From positions 124,001-188,000 of the forward strand of contig DATATV010000039.1 of assembly GCA_036268615.1 (NCBI GenBank): a stretch of DNA of 64,000 nt, written 5' to 3'. Both the position numbers and the translations under genes were made by a program. Below, one piece after another: positions 32,716 through 41,389 of the stretch. The notes under the pieces were generated by a model, which was not told the origin of the DNA, made no database searches, and was given only the letters and a program-made list of their open reading frames with translations. Origin of the DNA: DATATV01 sp036268615 (lineage in GTDB: Bacteria; Actinomycetota; Actinomycetes; Mycobacteriales; Pseudonocardiaceae). Position 1 is the stretch's first letter. Every line of letters begins with the position of its first letter.

Positions 32716-33439
32716 CGAGCACGACGCGATGGAGCAACCGGGGACGGGCGTGACTGACCAGTCAGGCCCGTCCCCGGTCTCCGGGGCGGCCGTGGACGGT
32801 TCGACGCCGGCCGCCGTGGACGTGGTGAAGGCGAACGGGGCGGGCGGAAACGGTTACGCTCCACGCTTCTTCGACCACGCGCGGGCCGAGGCGGCCATCC
32901 GTGAGCTGCTGCTGGCCTGCGGTGAGGACCCGGAGCGGGACGGCCTGCGGGACACCCCGGCCCGGGTGGCGCGGGCCTACCGGGAGCTGTTCGCCGGGCT
33001 GTTCACCGACCCGGACTCGGTGCTGGCCAAGACGTTCGACGAGAGCCACGAGGAACTCGTGCTCGTCACCGACATCCCGATGTTCTCCCAGTGCGAGCAC
33101 CACCTGCTGCCCTTCCACGGGGTCGCGCACGTCGGTTACATCCCCAACGCCATGGGCCGGGTCACCGGCCTGTCGAAGCTGGCCCGGCTGGTCGACCTGT
33201 ACGCCCGCCGCCCGCAGGTCCAGGAGCGGCTGACCTCGCAGGTCGCCGACGCACTGGTGCGCAGGCTGGAGCCGCGCGGGGTGATCGTCGTGATCGAGGC
33301 AGAACACCTGTGCATGAGCATGCGCGGCATCCGCAAGCCCGGTTCGCGGACCACCACCTCGGCGGTGCGCGGGCTGCTGCGCGACTCGGCGTCATCCCGG
33401 TCGGAGGCCATCGACCTGATCAAGGCGCGGCTGCGATGA
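32705..33439 (+). CDS. folE: GTP cyclohydrolase I
   Basis: First step of tetrahydrofolate synthesis: GTP to 7,8-dihydroneopterin triphosphate. Zinc ligands lie in SQCEHHLLPF and LCMSMRG, with the family block HVGYIPN. 244 residues; the first 55 are a non-conserved Gly/Pro-rich extension, so the start is uncertain (ATG 32705 overlapping ftsH, or ATG 32729). Its stop overlaps the folP start (ATGA). Confidence 0.96.
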   Translation: MTSNEHDAMEQPGTGVTDQSGPSPVSGAAVDGSTPAAVDVVKANGAGGNGYAPRFFDHARAEAAIRELLLACGEDPERDGLRDTPARVARAYRELFAGLFTDPDSVLAKTFDESHEELVLVTDIPMFSQCEHHLLPFHGVAHVGYIPNAMGRVTGLSKLARLVDLYARRPQVQERLTSQVADALVRRLEPRGVIVVIEAEHLCMSMRGIRKPGSRTTTSAVRGLLRDSASSRSEAIDLIKARLR

Positions 33440-34326
33440 CCCAGCGGATCGCGCCGCCGACGGCGTCCTCCCGGATCGTGGCCTCCCGTTCGGGATTGCC
33501 GCAGCCGGGCCGATGCGTGCTGATGGGCGTGCTCAACGTGACCGCGGACTCGTTCTCCGACGGCGGCCGCTACCTGGCGGTGGACGACGCCGTGGCGCAC
33601 GGCATCCAGCTGCATCGGGCCGGCGCGGACCTGATCGACGTCGGCGGCGAGTCGACCCGGCCGGGGGCGGAGCGGGTCGAGGCCGAGGTGGAGATCGCCA
33701 GGGTGGCACCGGTGATCCGCTCGCTGGCCGAGCACGGCGTGCCGGTCAGCGTGGACACCATGCGCGCCGAGGTGGCCGCGGCCGCGCTGGACTCCGGCGC
33801 GCACGTGGTCAACGACGTGTCCGGCGGCCTGGCCGACCCGGGCATGGCCAGGGTGGTCGCCGAGCACGGCGTGCCGTGGGTGCTGATGCACTGGCGCGGG
33901 CACAGCAAGGACATGAACGAGCTGGCGCACTACGAGGACGTGGTCGCCGAGGTGCGTGACGAGCTGTCCGCCCGGGTGGACGCGGCGGTCGCCGCCGGGG
34001 TGGCACCCGAGGCGCTCGTGCTCGACCCGGGCCTGGGTTTCGCCAAGCGGTCGGAACACAACTGGGCGCTGCTGCACAACCTGGACGCGCTGCTCGGCCT
34101 CGGTTTCCCGGTGCTCGTCGGTGCCTCCCGCAAACGTTTCCTGGGCAGTCTGCTGGCCGACCGGGACGGCACCACCCGACCCCCCGCCGGTCGCGAGGAC
34201 GCCACCGCGGCGATCTCCGCGCTGGCCGCGATGTCGGGAGCGTGGGGGGTGCGGGTGCACGACGTGCCGCGCTCGCTGGACGCGATCCGGGTGGCCACCG
34301 CGTGGAGCAAGGGTCACAGCGGATGA
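33436..34326 (+). CDS. folP: dihydropteroate synthase
   Basis: Joins p-aminobenzoate to the pterin pyrophosphate; the sulfonamide target. 296 residues, TIM barrel with MGVLNVTADSFSDGG (loop 1), DVGGESTRPGA (loop 2) and GASRKRFLG (late Lys-Arg loop). ATGA overlaps both upstream (folE) and downstream (folB) show strict translational coupling. Confidence 0.97.
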   Translation: MTQRIAPPTASSRIVASRSGLPQPGRCVLMGVLNVTADSFSDGGRYLAVDDAVAHGIQLHRAGADLIDVGGESTRPGAERVEAEVEIARVAPVIRSLAEHGVPVSVDTMRAEVAAAALDSGAHVVNDVSGGLADPGMARVVAEHGVPWVLMHWRGHSKDMNELAHYEDVVAEVRDELSARVDAAVAAGVAPEALVLDPGLGFAKRSEHNWALLHNLDALLGLGFPVLVGASRKRFLGSLLADRDGTTRPPAGREDATAAISALAAMSGAWGVRVHDVPRSLDAIRVATAWSKGHSG

Positions 34327-34715
34327 CTGATCGGATCACCCTGACCGGCCTGCTGGTCCGCGGCCGGCACGGCGTCTTCCCGGAGGAACGCGAGCAGGGA
34401 CAGGACTTCCTGGTCGACGTGACCGTCTGGCTGGACCTGGACCGCGCGGCCCGCACCGACGACCTGGCCGACACCCTGCACTACGGCGAGCTGGCCCAGT
34501 TGGCCGCGGACATCGTCGGCGGGGAGCCGTGCGACCTGATCGAGACGGTCGCGGCGAAGGTGGCCGACGAGGTGATGACCGACCGGCGGGTGCACGCCGT
34601 CGAGGTGACCGTTCACAAGCCCTCCGCGCCGATCCCGCTGACCTTCGCCGATGTGGCGGTCACCGTGCGCCGGTCCCGGCGGGCCGACCGCACCGGCCGG
34701 GTCGTGCCGGCCTGA
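34323..34715 (+). CDS. folB: dihydroneopterin aldolase
   Basis: A 130-residue tunnel-fold enzyme releasing 6-hydroxymethyl-dihydropterin. GRHGVFPEEREQGQDF near the start, the catalytic Glu in that block, Tyr in DTLHYGEL and VHKPSAPI near the end are typical. ATG overlaps the folP stop. The gene runs straight into a tandem repeat: its own TGA is inside the first repeat unit. Confidence 0.96.
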   Translation: MTDRITLTGLLVRGRHGVFPEEREQGQDFLVDVTVWLDLDRAARTDDLADTLHYGELAQLAADIVGGEPCDLIETVAAKVADEVMTDRRVHAVEVTVHKPSAPIPLTFADVAVTVRRSRRADRTGRVVPA

Positions 34716-34793
34716 CCGCGATGGACCTGACCGCGATGGACCTGACCGCGGACCTGACCGCGGACCTGACCGCGCTGGACCTGACCGGCCGGA
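34711..34793 (+). repeat. short tandem repeat between folB and folK
   Basis: Six imperfect units of CCTGACCGCG(ATG)GA, 12 or 15 nt long, so unit lengths are always multiples of three. The array covers the folB stop codon and most of the 33-codon ORF described separately. Confidence 0.85.
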
Positions 34794-34822
34794 GAGCGAT
34801 GGATGAGGGAGTGGGGGCATGA
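34721..34822 (+). CDS. 33-residue DLTA-repeat peptide bridging folB and folK (putative)
   Basis: Starts 5 nt after folB and ends with a TGA that overlaps the folK ATG (ATGA). It encodes five (M/L)DLTA-type repeats and then GRRAMDEGVGA. It may be a real peptide, or merely a ribosome path that keeps folK coupled to folB after repeat expansion moved the genes apart. A GGGAGTGGGGG purine run inside it could serve as the folK ribosome binding site. No homologue known to me. Confidence 0.35.
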   Translation: MDLTAMDLTADLTADLTALDLTGRRAMDEGVGA

Positions 34823-35328
34823 GCCGCAGGAGTACGGCGGTGCTGTCGCTCGGCTCCAATCTTGGCGACCGGCTGGCCAACCTGCGACTGGCCGTGCGCG
34901 GCCTGGGCGACGCGGTGCGCGCGGTGTCACCGGTCTACGAGACGGCCGCCTGGGGCGTCACCGAGCAACCGGACTTTCTCAACGCGGTGCTGGTCGCGGC
35001 AGCCGACGGTGTGGACGAATGGGGCTGGCTGGCCCGGGCGCAGGAACTGGAGCAGGAGGCAGGCCGGGTGCGTACCCAGCACTGGGGTCCGCGCACGCTG
35101 GACGTGGACGTGGTCACCGTCGAGGTGGGCGAGCAGGCAGTGCGTTCCGACCATCCCGACCTGCGGTTGCCGCATCCCGGCACACACCGGCGGGCGACAG
35201 TGCTGGTGCCCTGGCTGGCGATCGCGCCAGGCGCCGAGGTGCCCGGCCACGGCCGCGCACTGGACCTGCTGGCCGGTCTGGACCCGGCCGAGTTGGCCGG
35301 GGTGCGCTGGACGCGGGCGGCGCTGTGA
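34819..35328 (+). CDS. folK: 6-hydroxymethyl-7,8-dihydropterin pyrophosphokinase
   Basis: A 169-residue kinase that activates the pterin for FolP. AVLSLGSNLGDR at the start, PDFLNAV and the signature RTQHWGPRTLDVDVV (about 86-100) are intact. ATG 34819 overlaps the stop of the small repeat ORF and follows a GGGAGTGGGGG tract. Its own stop overlaps the next gene (GTGA). It completes folE-folP-folB-folK in one operon. Confidence 0.96.
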   Translation: MSRRSTAVLSLGSNLGDRLANLRLAVRGLGDAVRAVSPVYETAAWGVTEQPDFLNAVLVAAADGVDEWGWLARAQELEQEAGRVRTQHWGPRTLDVDVVTVEVGEQAVRSDHPDLRLPHPGTHRRATVLVPWLAIAPGAEVPGHGRALDLLAGLDPAELAGVRWTRAAL

Positions 35329-35804
35329 AACTCACCTACTGGCGGGATCTACTGGTCACCGGCGTGGTGGTCGGGATCGTGGTGAGCCTGCTGCTGCAGT
35401 TCGGCTACGACAGCGTGCCGCCGCTGCCGCTGTTCGCCGGCGCGACGCTGTTGCTGCTGGCGATCATCGAATACGTGTTCTCGTTCTCGGTGCGGGCCAG
35501 GGTCGAGCACCGGTCGGGCACCCGGCCGCTGCCATCGGTCACCGCGGTGCGCGCGCTCGCGCTGGCCAAGGCGTCCTCGGTGATCGGCGCGATCATGGCC
35601 GGCGCCTGGCTCGCGCTGCTGGTCTACGTGTTACCGCGCCGTGAACATCTCGCGGTCGGCACCGGCGACCTGCGCAGTGGCGTGGTCGGGCTGGTCAGCG
35701 CGGGCGCGCTGATCGCCGCAGGCCTGTGGTTGGAGCGCTGCCTGCGTACTCCGGAAGATCCGGACCGCCTCGACGACGGGCCATCCGGACGGCGGACGGA
35801 CTAA
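35325..35804 (+). CDS. DUF3180 membrane protein
   Basis: A 159-residue integral membrane protein with four predicted helices (about 8-26, 33-52, 83-103, 118-138) and a short acidic cytosolic tail. It matches the DUF3180 family (M. tuberculosis Rv3605c), always found right after folK in actinobacteria; function unknown. The GTG start overlaps folK's TGA (GTGA), so it is coupled to the folate operon. Confidence 0.9.
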   Translation: MKLTYWRDLLVTGVVVGIVVSLLLQFGYDSVPPLPLFAGATLLLLAIIEYVFSFSVRARVEHRSGTRPLPSVTAVRALALAKASSVIGAIMAGAWLALLVYVLPRREHLAVGTGDLRSGVVGLVSAGALIAAGLWLERCLRTPEDPDRLDDGPSGRRTD

Positions 35805-35854
35805 CGATCTGACCCGTTCGTGTCACTGTTCATGTGCATATGGGCACGACCTGG

Positions 35855-35882
35855 TTTCAAGGTGATAACCGACCGGTACGGT
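35855..35882 (+). promoter_or_regulatory. probable promoter of the Pro-rich membrane protein gene
   Basis: TTTCAA (35855-35860), 16 nt, TACGGT (35877-35882). Transcription would begin at or next to ATG 35890, so the mRNA would be leaderless; no ribosome binding site is seen before that ATG. Confidence 0.45.
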
Positions 35883-35889
35883 GTCCCCC

Positions 35890-37857
35890 ATGCCCGGCCC
35901 GCGAGACTCGGAGGAAGAGAAAACCGAACGCTCGTTCGATACGGGTCGACTACTCTTAGTAGCCGTTGTCGTACTCGCGGTCGCGTCGACGGGCGTGTTG
36001 ATTCTCACCGACAGCGCGCAGTGGTTGCGGCTCGGCGTGCTTGCCGGTCTGTGGTCGGCACTGCTGGGGGTCTTCCTCGCCGCGCGCTACCGCAAGCAGG
36101 TGGTGGATCGCGAGAACGACGCCGCTGACCTGCAGTCGGTCTACGAACTGGAGCTGGAGCGGGAGGTCGCTGCCCGCCGCGAGTTCGAGCTGGAGATCGA
36201 GGCCGAGACCCGGCGCAGGCTCCAGGAGGAGCAGGCGGAGAGCATGACCGCGCTGCGCAACGAACTGCACAACCTGAAGGACGCCCTTGACCGGCTGACC
36301 GGCGGCGAGGTATTGGTCGAGCGGATCGCGCTGCGCGCCCAGTCCACCCGGATGCGCGCCATCGGCGAACCCAGCGGCCGGATCAACGACCCGCGCCGAC
36401 TGCCGCCGGGCAGCCACTCGCCGGAGCCGTCCCGGCAGATCAAGATCGGCGACACCATCGACGCCGGCTCGTCGCCCAGCCTGCTGGACAGCCCGGTTGG
36501 GCAGACCACCGACATGTTCGCCCCGCCGCCGGGCCGGCAGCCCGCGCCACCGCAGCAGCGCCGGGGACCGGGCCCGTACCGGCCGGAGCCGGCCCGACCC
36601 GTTCCGCAGCGCGGCGAGCCGATCCGGCCGGGTCGCGAGCCGATGTCCACGCACACTCCGCCGCCGGCCAATCGGCCCGCGCCGGCCACCTACGACCGCA
36701 CGGGTGCGGCGGCCGGGCGGCCGGACGACCCGGCCGGGTCGAGACGCTACGACGACGCCGCCGGCCGGCGTGCCGCCGAACCGCCGCCCACCCGGTACGC
36801 CGACCCGCACGCCCAGGAGGACCGGCGCTACGCCGACCCGGCCACGGCCAGGGCGGCCGAGCAGTCGCCGCCGGGCCGCCGTTATGCCGATCCGCCGCCG
36901 ACGCAGTACGCGAATCCCGTTGGCCCACAAGAACATGGCGAGCCATCGCTGATCCGCCGGTACGCCGAGCAGTCCTCGACCCGGTACCCCCCACCCGCCC
37001 AGCCGCGCGAGCCCGACCCGCCGGTCCGGCGCCAGCCGGAGCCGACCGGCCCCCGGGCGCACGAGGAGCCGAGCCGGCGCCACGCCGAGCCGATGCGCGC
37101 ACCCGAGCAGTCCCGTCGGTACACCGAGTCGCCCTCGATGCGCTACGCCGACCCGATGCAGGCCGAACCCGGCCGGCGACGCGCCGAACCGGCCGCCACC
37201 CGCTACGCCGACCCGGTCGACCTGCCGACCTACGACGAGCCGCCCACCGCGGGCCGCCGGTACGTCGACGACCCGGTGGTGGACCAGCCGCTGGGCCGGT
37301 CCGGTCCCGCCGAACCGCCGCGCGATCGGGAGCCCAGAGCGACCGCACACCAGGCCGAGTCGCGCCGGGGCCAACCGCCGCGGCCGGAAGCACCGCGGTC
37401 GGAACAGGTTCGGGCGCAGGCGCCCCGGGTGGACAGCCAGGCGCAGCACAGCGGCCCGGCGCAGCATCGGGAGCCGCAGGCCGACCCCCGGCGACCTGCC
37501 GCCGGCCAGCCACGCCAACAGCAGCCGCCCCAGCAGCAGCGGCCGACCCGGCCGCCGGTCGAACCGGAGCGGCCCCGGCACCGCAGCGGTGAGACGCACC
37601 CGCCGCTGCGCGCGGTGTCACCACCCCAGTCACTGCCCCAGCAGCAACCGCCCCAGCAGCAGCCGGCCGGCTCCGGTGGGGGTCGGCGGCGGGCCGAGGA
37701 CCGGCCGGAGCCGGCGGAACGGCCGGCCATGGCGTCCTGGTCGGCCGGTCTGGAGGACACCGGCGCGCACACCGCGGGCCGTTCGGTGACCGAGTTGCTC
37801 GCCGCGCACGCCAACGAGCAGGAGCAGTCCCGCCGGCGTCGCCGCCGCTCGGAATGA
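35890..37857 (+). CDS. Pro/Arg-rich membrane protein with coiled coil (Rv3604c-like, DUF6779 type)
   Basis: 655 residues. Two membrane helices (about 20-39 and 45-62) near the N-terminus are followed by a charged coiled coil (about 70-130, rich in Glu/Arg: ELELEREVAARREFELEIEA) and then 500 residues of disordered Pro/Arg/Gln-rich sequence with repeated RYADP units (at least five, between about 285 and 445). The C-terminus returns to an ordered-looking segment (SWSAGLEDTGAHTAGRSVTELLAAH). The position and architecture match M. tuberculosis Rv3604c; function unknown. ATG 35890 is chosen from the promoter spacing; GTG 35881 is the alternative. Confidence 0.85.
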   Translation: MPGPRDSEEEKTERSFDTGRLLLVAVVVLAVASTGVLILTDSAQWLRLGVLAGLWSALLGVFLAARYRKQVVDRENDAADLQSVYELELEREVAARREFELEIEAETRRRLQEEQAESMTALRNELHNLKDALDRLTGGEVLVERIALRAQSTRMRAIGEPSGRINDPRRLPPGSHSPEPSRQIKIGDTIDAGSSPSLLDSPVGQTTDMFAPPPGRQPAPPQQRRGPGPYRPEPARPVPQRGEPIRPGREPMSTHTPPPANRPAPATYDRTGAAAGRPDDPAGSRRYDDAAGRRAAEPPPTRYADPHAQEDRRYADPATARAAEQSPPGRRYADPPPTQYANPVGPQEHGEPSLIRRYAEQSSTRYPPPAQPREPDPPVRRQPEPTGPRAHEEPSRRHAEPMRAPEQSRRYTESPSMRYADPMQAEPGRRRAEPAATRYADPVDLPTYDEPPTAGRRYVDDPVVDQPLGRSGPAEPPRDREPRATAHQAESRRGQPPRPEAPRSEQVRAQAPRVDSQAQHSGPAQHREPQADPRRPAAGQPRQQQPPQQQRPTRPPVEPERPRHRSGETHPPLRAVSPPQSLPQQQPPQQQPAGSGGGRRRAEDRPEPAERPAMASWSAGLEDTGAHTAGRSVTELLAAHANEQEQSRRRRRRSE

Positions 37858-38231
37858 ACGCGACCGGATAACAAACTGCTTTCGAATCCGCGCTTCTCCG
37901 GGTCGCTTTCCCGGAGTTACCAACCAATAGCCCTACGGTTGTGCCGGTTCCGCCGAAGATAACCACAAGTACATCCTGACCAGCGAAGAAGCCGGAAACG
38001 GCGGTGCCCGGTCGGCAGGCGGAATACCTGGTCGAGCCGGTGTCGACCAAGTGCATCGGGCCTGTTCAACGCGGTTGTGACAGGGCGGAACCACTGACCG
38101 AACCACCGGGTGAAACAAGTCACCTGGCCGGAGCGGACGCGTTTCGCGCGGGTTACGCTCCGGCCGTCATCTGGGTCGTCCGGTACTCGGATCAGTGCGT
38201 GACCGGAACGAGTGAGAGAAGAGCCAACGCG
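37858..38231. other. 374-nt intergenic region with small hairpin
   Basis: CTCCGGG (37896-37902) / CCCGGAG (37910-37916) could terminate the upstream gene. The rest is richer in A/T than the genes and probably holds the promoter of the DUF2520-panC-panD-coaX operon. No gene seen. Confidence 0.5.
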
Positions 38232-38267
38232 ATGAGCGCGACACGACGAGCGGGGCAGGGGTCGTGA
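38232..38267 (+). CDS. 11-residue leader ORF before the DUF2520 gene (putative)
   Basis: ATG 38232, preceded by AGAGAAGAG, encodes MSATRRAGQGS and stops with a TGA overlapping the next GTG (GTGA at 38264). The overlap mirrors the coupling used throughout these operons, so it may act as a translational leader. Confidence 0.35.
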   Translation: MSATRRAGQGS

Positions 38268-39154
38268 GTCGACCGGCCCGGCTGGCCGTCGGCGTGGTCT
38301 CCGCCGGTCGGGTGGGCGCCGTGCTGGGCGCCGCGCTGAACCGGGTGGGGCACACCGTCATCGGGGCGAGCGGCGTGTCCCGGGAGTCGGTCCGACGGGC
38401 CGCCGAACTGCTGCCCGAGGTGCCGTTGCTGCCGCCCGACCAGGTCGCCCAGCGGGCCGACCTGGTGCTGCTGGCCATCCCCGACGACGTGCTCGCCGGC
38501 ACCGTGCGCGGGCTGGTGGCCACCGGTTCGCTGCGTGCGGGCCAGATCGTCGTGCACACCTCCGGCGCGCACGGGGTGGAGATCCTCGGGCCGGCTGCCG
38601 AGGTGGGCGCGCTGCCGCTCGCGCTGCACCCGGTGATGACGTTCACCGGCCGCCCGGAGGACCTCCAGCGGATCGCCGCGTGCTCGTTCGGGGTGACCGC
38701 CCAGGAGGGTGACGAGGTCGCCTGGAACGTGGCCGAGGCGCTGGTGATGGAGATCGGCGGTGAGCCGGTCCGGGTCCCGCAGGCCGCCCGTGCGCTCTAC
38801 CACGCGGCCCTCGCGCACGGCGCCAACCACCTGGTCACCCTCGTCAACGAGTGCGTCGACCTGTTGACCTCGGCCGGCATCGGTTCGGCCGAACGACTGC
38901 TCGGCCCGCTGCTGTCCGCGGCGCTGGACAACGCGCTGCGGCACGGCGACCGGGCGCTGACCGGGCCGGTCGCCCGTGGTGATGTCGGCACCCTGCGGAC
39001 CCACCTGCGGGTGCTCGCCGAGGTGGCGCCGCCGGTACTGCCCGGTTATCTCGCGCTCGCCCGGCGCACCGCCGACCGGGCCCTGGCCGCCGGCGAGTTG
39101 AGTGCCGCCGCGGCGGAGGAAGTCCGTGCGGTGCTTGAGGAGGACTCGGCATGA
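38264..39154 (+). CDS. Rossmann-like / DUF2520 protein (Rv3603c family)
   Basis: A 296-residue protein with an N-terminal NAD(P)-type Rossmann fold (GVVSAGRVGAVLGAAL, about 9-24; LVLLAIPDD) and a C-terminal all-helical DUF2520 domain (HGANHLVTLVNE onward). It is related in shape to ketopantoate reductase and P5C reductase; sitting first in the panC-panD-coaX operon makes a ketopantoate-reductase-like role tempting but unproven. GTG 38264 follows GCAGGGG; its stop overlaps panC (ATGA). Confidence 0.9.
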   Translation: MSRPARLAVGVVSAGRVGAVLGAALNRVGHTVIGASGVSRESVRRAAELLPEVPLLPPDQVAQRADLVLLAIPDDVLAGTVRGLVATGSLRAGQIVVHTSGAHGVEILGPAAEVGALPLALHPVMTFTGRPEDLQRIAACSFGVTAQEGDEVAWNVAEALVMEIGGEPVRVPQAARALYHAALAHGANHLVTLVNECVDLLTSAGIGSAERLLGPLLSAALDNALRHGDRALTGPVARGDVGTLRTHLRVLAEVAPPVLPGYLALARRTADRALAAGELSAAAAEEVRAVLEEDSA

Positions 39155-40047
39155 CCGGCCCGGCGCTGCGCGGCGGCAGGAAGTACACCCGGGGTGAGCT
39201 GACCGTGTTCGGGCTGCCCGCCGAGATCGGCGCGGTGACCAGGGCGCTGCGGCACTCCGGCCGGCGGGTCGCGCTGGTGCCCACGATGGGTGCGCTGCAC
39301 GAGGGCCACCGTGAGCTGATCCGGCGGGCCCGGCGGGTTCCGGGGGCGGTGGTCGCGGTGTCGATCTTCGTCAACCCGTTGCAGTTCGGGCCGGCCGAGG
39401 ACCTCAGCCGCTACCCGCGACCGATCGAGGCGGATCTGGAGACCTGCCGCGCCGAAGGCGTCGAGCTCGTCTTCAACCCGCCGGTCGACGCGCTCTACCC
39501 ACCCGGCGGCGGCCAGGTGACCGTCGACCCGGGGCCGATCGGCGCCGAGTTGGAGGGGGCCAGCCGGCCGGGGCACTTCGCCGGCGTGCTCACCGTGGTG
39601 GCCAAGTTGTTCAACATCATCCGGCCGGACCTGGCCTACTTCGGCGAGAAGGACTACCAGCAGCTCGTGCTGGTCCGCAGGCTGGTCGCCGACCTGAACC
39701 TGGACGTGTCGGTGACCGGGGTACCGACCGTGCGCGAGCCCGACGGTCTCGCGCTGTCCTCGCGCAACGTCTACCTGGACGAGGCCGGCCGCCGGGCGGC
39801 GACCGCGCTGTTCGCGGCACTGACCGCCGGGGCGCACACCGGTTCCTTCCGCGGCGCGGCGGGGGCGCTGGCCGCGGCCAACGAGGTGATCGCCGGCGAG
39901 CCGGGGGTGGACCTGGACTACCTCGCGCTGCGCGCCGAGGACCTCGGTCCGGCACCCGCGGTGGGGCCGGCCCGACTGCTGGTGGCCGCGCGGGTCGGGG
40001 CCACCCGGTTGATCGACAACGCACCGGTTCGGCTCGGGGAGAGCTGA
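39151..40047 (+). CDS. panC: pantothenate synthetase (pantoate-beta-alanine ligase)
   Basis: A 298-residue ligase joining pantoate and beta-alanine with ATP. PTMGALHEGH (HIGH-type ATP site), SIFVNPLQFGP, FGEKDYQQL and the KMSKS-like SSRN are intact. An N-terminal extension of about 20 residues precedes the core. ATG overlaps the DUF2520 stop. Confidence 0.97.
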   Translation: MTGPALRGGRKYTRGELTVFGLPAEIGAVTRALRHSGRRVALVPTMGALHEGHRELIRRARRVPGAVVAVSIFVNPLQFGPAEDLSRYPRPIEADLETCRAEGVELVFNPPVDALYPPGGGQVTVDPGPIGAELEGASRPGHFAGVLTVVAKLFNIIRPDLAYFGEKDYQQLVLVRRLVADLNLDVSVTGVPTVREPDGLALSSRNVYLDEAGRRAATALFAALTAGAHTGSFRGAAGALAAANEVIAGEPGVDLDYLALRAEDLGPAPAVGPARLLVAARVGATRLIDNAPVRLGES

Positions 40048-40079
40048 CCGGTGTCCACGGGGAGGAAGGAAGGTCCGCG

Positions 40080-40583
40080 ATGTTCCGGACGATGCTGAAG
40101 TCGAAGATCCACCGGGCCACGGTGACCAGGGCCGAGCTGCACTACGTCGGTTCGGTCACGGTGGACGAGGACCTGATGGAGGCGGCCGATCTGCTGGCCG
40201 GCGAGCAGGTGGCCATCGTGGACGTGTCCAACGGCGCCCGGCTGGAGACCTACGTGATCCCCGGCGAGCGGGGCAGCGGGGTGATCGGCATCAACGGCGC
40301 GGCCGCGCACCTGGTGCACCCCGGCGACCTGATCATCCTGATCGCCTACGGCCTGCTGGACCCGGCCGAGGCGGCCACCTTCCGGCCGAAGGTGGTGTTC
40401 GTGGACGAGCACAACCGGGTCCGCGACGCGGGTGCGGACGCCGGCTACGCGCCGCCCGGGTCGGGCCTCGGCTCGCCGGCGCTGCCGGCCGGCATGTCCG
40501 TCGAACTGCCCGACCTTGAGCTGCCGCTGCTGGAGACCCCGGACGCGGCGAAACTGGACGCGCTGCTCCAGGCCGAGAACTAG
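40080..40583 (+). CDS. panD: aspartate 1-decarboxylase
   Basis: Supplies beta-alanine for PanC. Self-processing occurs at Gly24-Ser25 in HYVGSVTVD to give the pyruvoyl cofactor. At 167 residues it is longer than usual (about 139 in M. tuberculosis) because of a Gly/Pro-rich linker and an acidic Leu-rich C-terminal end (ELPDLELPLLE). A GGAAGGAAGG site precedes ATG 40080. Confidence 0.97.
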   Translation: MFRTMLKSKIHRATVTRAELHYVGSVTVDEDLMEAADLLAGEQVAIVDVSNGARLETYVIPGERGSGVIGINGAAAHLVHPGDLIILIAYGLLDPAEAATFRPKVVFVDEHNRVRDAGADAGYAPPGSGLGSPALPAGMSVELPDLELPLLETPDAAKLDALLQAEN

Positions 40584-40593
40584 CGGGCCGGGC

Positions 40594-41379
40594 GTGCTGC
40601 TCTGTGTTGATGTCGGCAATACGAACATCGTGTTCGGGCTCTACGACGGCCGGGGTGACGCCGCGACGCTCGTCCGCGACTGGCGGATGCGCACCGACGC
40701 CCGGATCACCGCCGACGAGCTCGCGCTGACCATGCGTGGCCTGCTCGGCGAGTACGCCGACCGGGTCACCGGGGTGTCGGCGCTGTCCACCGTGCCCGCT
40801 GTGCTGCGTGAGCTGCGGGTGATGTTCGGTCGCTACTACGCGCAGGTGCCCAGGGTGCTGGTCGAGCCGGGGGTGCGCACCGGGGTGCCGCTGCTGATCG
40901 ACAACCCGCGCGAGGTCGGCGGTGACCGGGTGGTGAACACGCTGGCCGCGCACCACCTGCACGCCACCGCGTGCATCGTGGTCGACTTCGGCACGTCCAC
41001 CAACATCGACGTGATCTCCGCGCGCGGCGAGTTCCTCGGCGGGGTGTTCGCGCCCGGCATCGAGATCTCCATCGACGCGCTGGCCGCGCGGGCCGCCCAG
41101 TTGCGCAAGGTGGAAATCGCCCGGCCGAGCTCGGTGATCGGCAAGAACACCGCGGAATGCCTCCAGGCCGGCATTCTCTACGGGTTCGCCGGCCAGGTGG
41201 ACGGGCTGGTCCGGCGCATCCGCACCGAGCTGGCCACGGTCGACCCGGGGCCGGCCACGGTGATCGCCACCGGTGGCCTGGCCCCGGTCGTGCTGGCCGA
41301 GTCGGAGACGATCGAGCACCACGTGCCCGACCTGACCCTGCTGGGCCTGCGGCTGGTCTACGAGCGCAACAGCCGCTGA
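40594..41379 (+). CDS. coaX: type III pantothenate kinase
   Basis: A 261-residue ASKHA-fold kinase, first committed step of coenzyme A synthesis from pantothenate. CVDVGNTNIVFGL at the N-terminus (phosphate loop), DFGTSTNIDVI and the late ATGGLAP are family motifs. GTG 40594 lies 10 nt after panD; a clear ribosome binding site is not seen. Completes the DUF2520-panC-panD-coaX vitamin operon. Confidence 0.97.
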   Translation: MLLCVDVGNTNIVFGLYDGRGDAATLVRDWRMRTDARITADELALTMRGLLGEYADRVTGVSALSTVPAVLRELRVMFGRYYAQVPRVLVEPGVRTGVPLLIDNPREVGGDRVVNTLAAHHLHATACIVVDFGTSTNIDVISARGEFLGGVFAPGIEISIDALAARAAQLRKVEIARPSSVIGKNTAECLQAGILYGFAGQVDGLVRRIRTELATVDPGPATVIATGGLAPVVLAESETIEHHVPDLTLLGLRLVYERNSR

Positions 41380-41389
41380 CCGACCCCGG

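Noticed and set aside
34711..34793. CRISPR-like array
   Set aside because: Units are 12-15 nt, contiguous and without unique spacers; a simple tandem repeat.
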